A stretch of 23,269 bases of DNA. Source: Baffinella frigidus (taxonomy: Eukaryota; Cryptophyceae; Cryptomonadales; Baffinellaceae). The DNA lies in assembly GCA_026770585.1 (NCBI GenBank), contig MU646710.1, positions 175,559 through 198,827 of the forward strand, in the 5' to 3' direction. Shown here piece by piece: positions 15,733 through 23,154 of this stretch. Position numbers and translations under genes: made by a program. How positions within the stretch are numbered: the first letter of the stretch is position 1; each line of letters begins with the position of its first letter. The notes under the pieces were generated by a model. The model searched no databases. It saw only the letters and a program-made list of their open reading frames with translations, and had not been told where the DNA came from.

Positions 15733-15911
15733 CGCAACCTATTTATTTATTTATTTATATAATTAGTTTTGTAAAGTAACTCGTTCTGGTACAAATTATA
15801 AAACAAGGTCCATTTAAAACTAAAAAGGGCTCCAATTCATTTTTAAACGAGGTCTTGTTTTATAATTTGTACCAGGAACGAGTTACTTTACAGAACTAAT
15901 TATAGGTTGCG
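15733..15911. mobile_element. 179-bp foldback element with arms of about 60 bp
   Basis: Outer ends CGCAACCTAT and ATAGGTTGCG, then ATAATTAGTTTTGTAAAGTA and its near-perfect complement. The left arm alone carries a (TTTA)n expansion at 15740-15758. No reading frame. Confidence 0.8.
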
Positions 15912-15956
15912 CCGATATTAATTTTGGCATGGTCGTTATCCCTCTCACTTTGTTGG

Positions 15957-16230
15957 TTATCCGTGATTGAAGCTCTTAAACTTCAACCATGGGATACCAT
16001 GAGCCTCATTAAGGCTGACTTGGGTTCGGTGCGTGGGCGGGCGCAATCCTACTTGGAAGCAATCAAACACCCCAAGAGAACCACCCAGTATCCCCTCTTC
16101 ACGAGCCTCTGCACTGGAGAGCTAAACGCGATCCGAAAGCAAAAATGCCTTTTCTGCAGGTCTTTTCTACGGAAAGGCGTGTCGTTGGGCCATGTTGGGA
16201 GCATTTAAAACCTAAAGGACCTAAAGGTTT
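15957..16230 (+). repeat. diverged copy of the 13116-13460 region
   Basis: Similar to 13116-13460 over patches (CCGTGATTGAAGCTC, GGGATACCATGAGCC, CCTAAAGGACCTAAA). Between them is a 69-codon frame 15999-16208 (MSLIKADLGSVRGRAQ..). Its counterpart at 13300-13450 has similar residues (LCTGGLDVVRK against LCTGELNAIRK) but stops elsewhere. It could be a relic of a coding repeat. Confidence 0.5.
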
Positions 16231-16236
16231 CAAGAG

Positions 16237-16536
16237 ATGCAGGCGGATCTGGCGATGGTGGGGCGTAAACGGGGGCGGGAAGATCCGCCTAGCAAAGGAG
16301 CGAGTGAAGGCTCTAGTGGGCCGATCAGGAGGGGGCGGGACGTGGCGGGCAGCAAGGTTCTTTTTGAGTGCACCATCTACGGCAAGGGCTGTTCGCGATC
16401 CGACAGCCTGACGGTACACATGCGCTCGCGTTCCGGCGACCACACCTACCCCTGCACCACCTGCGGCAAGGCCTTCTCGACGTCCCGCAACCCGACGAGG
16501 CACTGCAGACAAGTGCATGCTCTCGGTCAGGAGTGA
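16237..16536 (+). CDS. short C2H2 zinc-finger protein
   Basis: ATG at 16237 opens 99 residues: a basic N-terminus (VGRKRGREDPPSK), a degenerate first finger (CTIYGKGCSRSDSLTVHM, second Cys displaced), an SGDHTY linker and one canonical finger (C-TT-C, 12 residues, H, 4 residues, H). Probably a nucleic-acid-binding protein if expressed. From about 16340 on, and past the stop codon to 16590, it matches the inverted fragment at 14190-14527. Such a short unit with one good finger may itself be a remnant of a longer array. Confidence 0.5.
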   Translation: MQADLAMVGRKRGREDPPSKGASEGSSGPIRRGRDVAGSKVLFECTIYGKGCSRSDSLTVHMRSRSGDHTYPCTTCGKAFSTSRNPTRHCRQVHALGQE

Positions 16537-16599
16537 TGACATGCGCTGGTGAACGGCTTCGTGTCGTGGACTGCCTCGAGGCTTGGGTTCCGTATCAAT

Positions 16600-17060
16600 C
16601 ACGGTCGCTCTCTCAGTCGTGTGTACACATGTATTTCCACCCCTGCGAGGAGTCCCCGCCGGAACACGCCCGCTGTGGCGACCCCTTCTGGTGAAGTCAA
16701 TCCGGTCATCCTACACGGGACTGTATCTCCAGCTCCGGTCATCCTACACGGGACTATATCCCCAGATCCCTGCTGTCCCTGCTCGCCCTAACGGACCTGG
16801 CCCGCCACAATCCGTGGCGAACCATCCTCTCCCCGGCCCGCCACAATCTGTGGCGAAGGCCTCCCGCCAAAAAGTATCTACACCCCCCCCCGCGCGCCGC
16901 TCTCTGACCCAGGGGCGCTGGTCGGTGCCCTCCTGCCGGCTGCTCTCTCGAGAGCTGCGGCCCTCCACCGGCCCATCCGCGCGAATGGGCCGCTAGCGAT
17001 AGCGATCGCTCGGCAGGCGTGTGACCCGTCCTGCACCCCCCCCCCCCACCCTACGAGCGA
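16600..17060. repeat. intergenic region with two short tandem duplications
   Basis: CCGGTCATCCTACACGGGAC occurs at 16702 and 16735 (period 33). The hairpin CGCCACAATCCGTGGCG at 16803-16819 recurs at 16839-16855 (period 36). Otherwise no feature seen. Confidence 0.7.
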
Positions 17061-17115
17061 CACGATGTGCTCAGACGGCAGGCGTCATGCGCTGAATGCT
17101 CAGAAGCGAGACGCT

Positions 17116-17219
17116 CTGACGCGCTGGAGCTTCGAGACGACTCCCTTGCTGACGCCTGCCTCGTGTGTCAGACACTCGGTCTGAGAGCAAGATGCTTAGA
17201 CGCGCTCGAGCTTGCTGAC
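17116..17219 (-). pseudogene. two copies of the mutase gene stop-codon region
   Basis: 17116-17141 and 17195-17219 repeat the end of the last exon (CTTAGACGCGCTCGAGCTTG at 17253-17272). The second keeps the TAA. They lie downstream of the functional stop. Confidence 0.7.
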
Positions 17220-17253
17220 ACCTTCCGCGTGCCCTCGTCCGACTCGGTCGACC

Positions 17254-17337
17254 TTAGACGCGCTCGAGCTTGGCGACGACCTCCCGGACCGCGAGCGGGA
17301 TCCGCGTCCCCGGCCCGAAGATCGCGATCGCCCCGTC
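17254..17337 (-). CDS. methylmalonyl-CoA mutase exon 11 (last)
   Basis: 27 codons and TAA; acceptor TTTTGCAG preceded by GTACTAAACTGTGGAC. Reads DGAIAIFGPGTRIPLAVREV then VAKLERV, the normal C-terminal end of the family. Reading through upstream is also open for a while but runs through relic copies. Confidence 0.93.
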   Translation of the reverse strand, partial: DGAIAIFGPGTRIPLAVREVVAKLERV

Positions 17338-20300
17338 CTGCAAAAGTCCACAGTTTAGTACTAGCAGCGCCCCGTCCTTCAAAAAAAATTGACAGTTTAG
17401 TACCAGCGTCAACTTTGTGGATCGCCCCGTCCTGGACCGCACAGGTTCATCTCTGAGAAACGAAACAATACCCAAAGTTGACGCTACTGGTACTAAACTG
17501 TCAACTTTTGGCACAGGACGGCGCGTCCCCGGCCCGAAAATCGCGATCGCCCCGTCCCGCAAAAGTCGACTGTTTAGTACCAGTAGCGCCCCGTCCTGCC
17601 CCAAAAGTTGACAGTTTAGTACCAGATCGCCTGAGATAGAATGTGAGGTGGGATCTGTTAGAGGGTAGCGGGATGCGCGTCTCCGGCCCATCGTTTACAA
17701 GGGTTATAGACATATATACACCCTCAACAATACATACACCATTTTTCAGAACTTTCACGATACATAACACCGTCACACATACACCAGATATCCTGAACAC
17801 GCACACCACATGTTCTCATCATCTTGGCCACGGGCCCACCTCAGGGTTGATCAAACTTCAAAGTCGCTTCATCAACCTGGTTCATCAAAATTCAAAATCC
17901 AAAATCATGCGGAGGGGCAGACCTTGTAGAGCTGGTCGTAGTCCTGCTCCGGGATCACTCCTCCGACGACCACCTGTTTTCGTGTTTGGAGTTTAGGGTT
18001 TAGGGTTTAGGGTTTAGGGTTTAGGGTTTAGGGTCTAGGGTTCAGGGTTCAGGGTTGAAGGTTTAGGGTTTAGGGTTTAGGGTTTAGGGTTTAGGGTTTA
18101 AGGTTCAGGGTCTAGGGGTTAGGGTTTAGGGTCTAGGGTTTAGGGTCTAGGGTTTAGGGTCTAGGGTCTAGGGTCAAGGGTCTAAGGATTAGGGTTTAAG
18201 GTCAGGTTATGGACCTTGGGGGCGGAGGAGAGGCCGTTCTTCTTGGCGAGGTCGTTGAGCTCCTTGACTAGCGCCGGGATCAAGGTCCTGTCAGGAGTTC
18301 CCCGCATCCCGATGAGTAAGTAGTTGAAATAATGATCAGGGCGGGGATCAACGTTCTGCGGAGTACAGAAGAAGAAGAGTTCATAAGTGTACTCTACATG
18401 TTGTGTCCGTGTCCAGTGTTTCCCCCTGGTGTGAGTTTGTGGTTTCCACAGTCGAGAGAGGTCGTTGCGCTCCTTGATAGGATCAACGTCCTGTCAGAAG
18501 TTCCCCGCACAAATCGGCAGCAAACTCCCCAGGATAGATAGTCCACACGGTGTGCTTCGCAGATCTGTCCATTTATGTTCGTGGTACTAATTAATAATTG
18601 CTCGGTACAAAGACATTTAATTAAGCGACATTTCACCCGAATGTTCGTTGCGCTCCTGGATCAGCGCGGGGATCAACGTCCTGTCAGGAGTTGCCCACAC
18701 CACCGTCAACACATCTAACACGGAAACGGATTTATTTAACAACACCATTGTTTGTTATCTTAAGGGTGGAATTCGCTATTTTAGTCTCGGCATAGCATTA
18801 CCACAGAAAAAACTTACCTCTAAGATAGCGAAACGTTATTACAAAATTTCTCTGTTTCCAATGAGTTGAGCGTCCTGCGGAGTACCCAGTCAACAGACCA
18901 ATCTCATAGGAAAACGGTTTTGATTCAAAACTTTCTGGCAATGAAATTTACTACACACAATGTGTTTTACTAGTAATATTAAAGCATTCGTGTAGTCACT
19001 TTCATTGAATCCAACGGTCTTAGATTAAGCCCGTTTCCGCATGAAATCGCGGAGAGTGCAGAAAGGGGCGGGACCTGTGCCCCGGGGCGAGGGTGGACAC
19101 GCCGGATTGAGGCATTACGGTTTAGAGTTTAAAAATGGTGACCTGTGCCCGGCGGCGAGGGTGGACACGCCGACGCAGTGCACGTCCGCCTGTTTGGGGT
19201 TTAGGGTTTAGGGTTTAGGGTTTAGGGTTTGAGATTTGGGGTTAAGGGTTTAGGGTGTAGTGTGTAGGTTTTAGGTTCCAGGGTTTAGGGTGCAGGGTGT
19301 GAGGTGTAGAATGTAGGGTTTAGGGTTGAGAGTTTGGGGTTTAGGGTTGACCTCGAGAGCCTGGACCGCCACCTCCGCGGGGGTCTGGAAGAGCGGGCCT
19401 GCGCGCAGGGGTGCACTGTGTGTCAGACTCTAATCACTGTTAGGGGTTATGATTGGGGAGGGTTCGGGGCCCCGCACAGGGCCGCAGCACGGTAGGGTGT
19501 TTGGGGGTTTCGGGTGTAGCGAGTAGGGTGTAGGGTGTAGTGTGTAGTGTGTAGGGTATAGGGTGCAGTTTGTAGTGAGTAGGGTGCAGGGTGTAGGGCG
19601 TAGGGAGTAGGGAGTAGGGTGTAGGGTGTAGGGTGTAGGGTGTAGTGTGTAGTGTGTAGGGTGTAGTGTGTAGGGTGTTGGGTGTAGTGTGTAGTGTGTA
19701 GTGTGTAGTGTGTAGTGTGTAGTGTGTAGTGTGTAGTGTGTAGGGTGTAGTGTGAAGGGTGTAGTGTGAAGGGTGTAGGGTGTAGGGTAGGGTTGAGAGT
19801 CTAGGGTGCAGGGGTTGGAGGGGCGCGCACCGATGTCGACGTCGAAGCCGAGGTCTGCGAAGCCCGATGCGATCACCTGTTGTTGAGGGTTTCGAGTTTG
19901 GCTTTTGGGGTTTAGGCTGTGGGGTTTGGGGCTTTGGTCTTTGGGTTTTGGGTTTTGGGTTTTGGGGTTTGGGGTTTGGGGTTTGGGGTGTGGGGTGTGG
20001 GGTTTGGAGGTAGGGGTTCAGGGTTAAGGGCACTGTGAAGATTGACAGTGGGGATAGTATAGGGGACAGTACCGGAGTCGAAGATACAGAGCCGACTGGA
20101 CGTTGGGACTGTCAGTGGCAACAGTTCAGGACACTTGCAAGTACAGTCATGACGTGACGGTATGTACAATACAACTGTACAATACACTGTACAACTGTAC
20201 AACTAACTGTACAACCGTAAAATTAACGGTACAACTGTAAAATTGTACAACGAACCGGACGCGCCAGTACAAATAAGGACGTGACGCGCCTGTTCGACAG

Positions 20301-22793
20301 TACATCGAGGACGTGACGGCGTGTACAGTACTGGACGCGGCAGTACAAACCAGGACGTGCCACGGTACTAAACACACTATCTTGTCCTTCATGGGCACAC
20401 CTTCTGGCCGCGGTCGTGGCCGTCCTGCCCCATCTTCGCCACCAGGATCCGCGGGCGCCGCCCCGCCTATTTAGGGTGTAGGGGTTGGGGTTTGGGGTTG
20501 GTTTGGGTAGGGTAGAGATTTGGGTTTGGGGTTTGGGGGTTGGGAGGAGAAGCAGCGGCCGGGGGCCCGGCTACCGTTACGCCAGCCGTTACACCAACCG
20601 TTACACCAACCGTTACACCAACTGTTACACGTTGCATCAGCCGTTACACCACTTCCACGACGCAAGATTTTTTCGCGAAGCGAGCGAAACACCGCTCGCG
20701 GCGTCAATCAGCCGGGGGCGGGCGTCCATTCAGGGTCCAAGGTTTCGAGTTTGAAGTTTGGGGTTTTGAGGTTTGGGGTTTGGGGTTTCGTGTTTTGGGT
20801 TTCGGATTTCGGGTTTCGGGTTTCGGGGTTAGGGTCGCCAAACTTGGACTATTCCAAAGTCAACATCCTGGGTCTTTGGTACACATGCGTCAACTTTTGG
20901 GGTGAAAAAGACCTCGGTGGCAAACTTGTCGACGGCCTCGCGGGTCTTGAGGATCTCGTCCGTCTCGCCGAACTCTGACGCGTACGCCCCGCCCACCACG
21001 CTCGTCCCACCCTGAATCAAAGTTGATGGTGAGCGTGTGCGCAGCTCAGAGTGCGAGTGCTTAGCGTGCGCGCGTTCGAGCTTGTGCGCAGCGTAGGGTT
21101 CAGGGTGCAGGGTTCCACGCTCGTCCCGCGCTGCGCGGTTGGTGTAGGGTTTAGGAATTCACCTTGATCGCTCTCTTAAAGACTGATTCGGTCCTGTCAA
21201 TTCGGTGCGCGCCCGCTCATTTCCCCTCCAAAGTTGACAGATTTGTACCACGGACCCAGAAAGTCAACTCGAGAATAGTCTGCCAGTCAGCCCGAGTGAG
21301 GCAGAGCTAGAAACCCTGAAGGAGACCTGGTGGCGGCGGAAGACGTTTCCGAGATCTCGCCGAGAGTGGAAACAGTAGACGAATCTTCGGGTTTCCAGGT
21401 ACAAAGCCTGTCATCGTCCCGGTACAAAATGGTGCGGTTTAGTCAAGTGCACCTGGTGGCGACCGAAGACGTCGGCGAGAGTCTCGGAGATCTCCCCGAG
21501 GGTCGCGCGCGCCTTGCCGGCCACAACCGCCAGTTCCAGCAGGTTGCGGGGGGGGGGCTCGTGCGCGCCGATCTGCAAGAGGGGAGGGAGGTGAGGGGCG
21601 AGGCGCATTTATCGGGTTTCGGGTTTTGGTTTCGGGGTTTCGGGTTTTCGGTTTTCGGGTTTCGGGCTTCGGGTGTAGGACCGCAGCCTCCTTGAAGGCG
21701 GCGAGGCAACGCTGGACCGCTGCATCTTAGCGGTCTTTGGAAAAGTCAATGTGTGTCGACTTTGCATACCCAGGGGGACTGATTTCGGGGGGGCGGTGGG
21801 GGCGGACCGGGGAGCGAGACGAATGGCTGTTTTTGAGGTGTAGGGTGTACGGTTCAGGGATTGTGGTTTGTGGTTTCGGGTTTGTGGTTTGTGGTTTGTG
21901 GTTTCGGGTTTAGGACCGCAGCCTCCTTGAAGGCGGCGAGGCAACGCTGGACTGCTGCATCTTAGCGGTCTTTGGAAAAGTCAATATATGTCAACTTTGC
22001 ATACCCAGGGAGACTGATTTCGGGGTGGTGGTGGGGGCGGACCGCAGCCTCCTTGAGGGCCGCGAGACAGCGCTGGACCTCCGCCTCGTTGCGGGACGCC
22101 TTCACGGCAGTCAACTTCTTCACCTGATGGGGAAAAGATCGAGGGTTGTTTATTCAGGTATTGCAGCTGAGCGGGACTACAGAAAACCACCAAACCTGTA
22201 GCCCGACCGAAAGGTTTAGGGATGAGAGAGACGCGCCTGTTATGGACGGGGGGGGGGGAGCGTTTCTGGAAGACAGCAATGCACCTCCGGGAGAGGCGTG
22301 TACGGATGCACTCGGAGACACCCCTCAACCCTCCCCTCAACCCTAAGCCATGACCCCTAAACTGTAAGATCTAATCTCTAAACGCTAAACACTAAACCCC
22401 CGAGCCCTAAGCCTCAAATCACAAAACCCCTAGACCCTAAGCCTTGAACCCTGATTCTCTAAGCCCTAAACCCCAGAAGCCCTAATCTCTTAAACCCTTA
22501 GTCCTAAACTCTGAACCCCTCAGCCACAAGCCCTCAACTCCTACGCCCCTAAGCCCTAAATCCCTCAGCCCTAACCCCTCAACCTCCAAACCATAACACC
22601 TCAACCCCTGAACCCCTGTACCCCTGTACCCTGAGACCCTCAACTGCTGAGAACCCCTGACCCCTAACCCCGAAACCTGGAGGGCATGCACGGAGGCGTT
22701 ATCGATGATGCGCGCCTTGACGCGGTTGTCGTCCTTCTCGAGGATGAACTTGTTCATCCCGACCACCACGTCCGTCCCCGCGTCCAGCCGCGC
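17254..22793 (-). CDS. methylmalonyl-CoA mutase, C-terminal 276 residues (5' part outside window)
   Basis: Adenosylcobalamin-dependent isomerase converting (R)-methylmalonyl-CoA to succinyl-CoA in propionate and branched amino-acid breakdown; mitochondrial in eukaryotes. Eleven exons join in frame: 22677-22793, 22043-22123, 21453-21572, 20913-21011, 20401-20466, 19831-19876, 19352-19398, 19143-19189, 18215-18287, 17923-17973, 17254-17337. Diagnostic pieces: VVVGMNKF, QRCLAALKEAA, NLLELA.., ARATLGEISETL, GAYASEFGETDEI, RRPRILVAKMGQDGHDRG, FADLGFDVDIG, PLFQTPAEV, GVSTLAAGH, VVVGGVIPEQDYD, AIFGPGTRIP. The B12 signature DxHxxG is DGHDRG (exon 5); 41 residues later comes STL; 32 residues further GG, about five more than usual (insert near KKNGLSSAPK). 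Alternative relatives (isobutyryl- or ethylmalonyl-CoA mutase) are less likely given the FGPGTRIP tail and eukaryotic context. Confidence 0.93.
17341..17690 (-). pseudogene. intron 3'-end/exon 11 start copies with shared branch-point block
   Basis: Copies of the exon 11 start (GACGGGGCG) at about 17369-17378, 17416-17432, 17521-17557 and 17586-17598, and of its middle at 17663-17690 (GPETRIPL). Most are preceded by GTACTAAACTGTCAAC and a T-run. At 17521-17557 the acceptor has mutated to CGG. Confidence 0.8.
17923..17973 (-). CDS. methylmalonyl-CoA mutase exon 10
   Basis: 17 codons, acceptor AACAG, donor GTCTGC, phase 0. Reads VVVGGVIPEQDYDQLYK with the GG motif of the B12 fold. Confidence 0.93.
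17990..18210. repeat. (GGGTTTA)n telomere-like array in mutase intron
   Basis: About 30 heptamers, many perfect, on the plus strand; the sense strand of the gene has CCCTAAA. Confidence 0.95.
18215..18287 (-). CDS. methylmalonyl-CoA mutase exon 9
   Basis: Phase 2 in, phase 0 out; acceptor GACAG, donor GTCCAT. Reads TLIPALVKELNDLAKKNGLS then SAPK; the last residues form a short insertion relative to usual family spacing. Confidence 0.92.
18334..18874 (-). pseudogene. four partial copies of mutase exon 9 5' end
   Basis: 18334-18355, 18461-18490, 18644-18680 and 18868-18874, each after CAG, begin RACGTTGATCC and read TLIPAL-type sequence before breaking off. With exon 9 itself there are five acceptor-bearing copies in about 660 bp. 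Confidence 0.85.
18722..18859. mobile_element. foldback element, GGAAACGG family, diverged
   Basis: Begins GGAAACGGATTTATTTAAC and ends CTGTTTCC; an inner inverted pair TCGCTATTTTA/TAAGATAGCGA. It lies between two partial copies of mutase exon 9. Confidence 0.55.
18909..19038. mobile_element. foldback element, GGAAACGG family
   Basis: Ends GGAAAACGGTTTTGATTC and its complement; inner CAATGAAATTTACTACAC against GTGTAGTCACTTTCATTG. Same layout as the element at 8280-8450. Confidence 0.7.
19075..19105 (-). pseudogene. partial copy of mutase exon 8 end
   Basis: GGCGTGTCCACCCTCGCC then CCGGGGCACAG/GTCCCG: GVSTLAPGH with an intact donor but no acceptor half. Confidence 0.8.
19143..19189 (-). CDS. 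methylmalonyl-CoA mutase exon 8
   Basis: Phase 0 in, phase 2 out; acceptor AACAG, donor GTCACC. Reads ADVHCVGVSTLAAGH and carries the SxL motif of the B12 fold. Confidence 0.92.
19352..19398 (-). CDS. methylmalonyl-CoA mutase exon 7
   Basis: Phase 1 in, phase 0 out; acceptor GCGCAG, donor GTCAAC. Reads PLFQTPAEVAVQALE after completing a Gly. Confidence 0.92.
19500..19830. repeat. (GTGTAGGGTGTAGT)n subtelomere-like minisatellite
   Basis: About 300 bp of GTGTAGG/GTGTAGT heptamers on the plus strand, starting at the exon 6 donor. A variant of the telomere-like repeat. Confidence 0.9.
19831..19876 (-). CDS. methylmalonyl-CoA mutase exon 6
   Basis: 15 codons plus one base, acceptor CAACAG, donor GTGCGC. 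Reads VIASGFADLGFDVDI. Confidence 0.92.
20040..20400. repeat. intron rich in TGTACA palindromes
   Basis: AACTGTACAA and CAGTACA motifs recur about fifteen times at 20155-20375, with GGACGTGACG interspersed. No exon seen. Confidence 0.65.
20401..20466 (-). CDS. methylmalonyl-CoA mutase exon 5 (cobalamin ligand)
   Basis: 22 codons, acceptor AATAG, donor GTGTGC. Reads GRRPRILVAKMGQDGHDRG; the His of DGHDRG is the lower axial cobalt ligand in this family. Confidence 0.95.
20566..20655. repeat. 12-bp tandem repeat CCGTTACACCAA
   Basis: Five to six units in the intron between mutase exons 4 and 5. Confidence 0.85.
20913..21011 (-). CDS. methylmalonyl-CoA mutase exon 4
   Basis: 33 codons, acceptor GATTCAG, donor GTCTTT. 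Contains VVGGAYASEFGETDEIL, the linker just before the B12 domain. Intron sequence on both sides carries the GTCAAC/GTTGAC block. Confidence 0.92.
21218..21312. mobile_element. second copy of the AAGTTGACA dispersed element end
   Basis: Aligns with 3168-3262 (CAAAGTTGACAGATTTGTAC, CTCGAGAATAGTCTG, CCCGAGTGAGGCAGAGCTAG). It lies in the intron between mutase exons 3 and 4. Confidence 0.65.
21327..21367 (-). pseudogene. partial copy of mutase exon 3 end
   Basis: CTCGGCGAGATCTCGGAAAC..CGCCACCAG/GTCTCC matches the exon 3 end with an internal deletion of about 12-13 bases. The donor is intact. Confidence 0.75.
21453..21572 (-). CDS. methylmalonyl-CoA mutase exon 3
   Basis: 40 codons, acceptor TTGCAG, donor GTGCAC. 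Encodes NLLELAVVAGKARATLGEIS and ends LADVFGRHQ. The first eight codons include a run of ten C, so the exact start may be misread, but the frame is open. Confidence 0.9.
21682..21957 (-). pseudogene. two copies of mutase exon 2 3' half (period about 235 bp)
   Basis: 21682-21725 and 21917-21957 read VQRCLAAFKEAA and keep the GCG/GTCCT donor. About 90 bp of upstream intron (CTTAGCGGTCTTTGGAAAAG.., GACTGATTTCGGGG) is repeated with them. Confidence 0.85.
22043..22123 (-). CDS. methylmalonyl-CoA mutase exon 2
   Basis: 27 codons, acceptor CATCAG, donor GTCCGC, phase 0. Helical segment VKKLTAVKASRNEAEV then QRCLAALKEAA. Confidence 0.9.
22320..22676. repeat. degenerate CCCTAA array, reversed polarity
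   Basis: CCCTAAG, CCCCTAA and CCTCAAC variants on the plus strand, up to the donor of mutase exon 1. Unlike the other arrays of this minus-strand gene, the C-rich strand here is antisense. Confidence 0.8.
22677..22793 (-). CDS. methylmalonyl-CoA mutase exon 1 of 11 in window
   Basis: 39 codons, phase 0 both sides, acceptor GAGCAG, donor GTTTCG. Starts ARLDAGTDVVVGMNKFILEK and ends IIDNASVHALQ: the VG.NK region before the linker to the B12 domain. A start-only copy lies at 22882-22908. Confidence 0.9.
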
Positions 22794-22881
22794 CTGCTCG
22801 AAAGTTGACGGATGAGTACCATGAATCCATCATGTCAACTCAACAACAGTCCTCGAAGGTAAACATCCTCGAGACCACTTC

Positions 22882-22908
22882 TGCGTCCGTCCCCGCGTCC
22901 AGTCGCGC
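22882..22908 (-). pseudogene. partial copy of mutase window-exon 1 start
   Basis: GCGCGACTGGACGCGGGGAC then GGACGCAG repeats the first nine codons; the acceptor has become AAG. Confidence 0.75.
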
Positions 22909-23154
22909 CTTTCCTCGGGTCCAGACGTCAGCATCCTCCAATTTCAGGGCGCGAACAGTCTATAAAACTCTAATTGTAGATTTAGATGTACATATCATAC
23001 AATTAGTCATAGAGATATCGGGTTTCAGGTTTCGGTTTTCGGGTTTCCTGGTTAGGTGTTAGGGGTTGGATGTAGATGTTACAGTTGGTGGCCAGATTTC
23101 CGGAGACCTCTGGTACAAATCGGACTTCGACCTGCTTACAAAATTTTGGGGTTA

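Noticed and set aside
17341-17625. CRISPR-like regular repeats
   Set aside because: Repeat spacing and lengths are irregular, units contain splice signals and exon pieces, and the genome is eukaryotic.
17254-17691. A 145-codon continuous frame ending at the mutase stop
   Set aside because: Exon 10 joins cleanly to an acceptor at 17338; upstream residues are intron and relic copies that lack family similarity, even though one relic repeats AIFGPGTR.
19430-20033. TLHTTPYTLHPTHYTL repeat proteins on the minus strand
   Set aside because: Translation of the GTGTAGG minisatellite inside a mutase intron.
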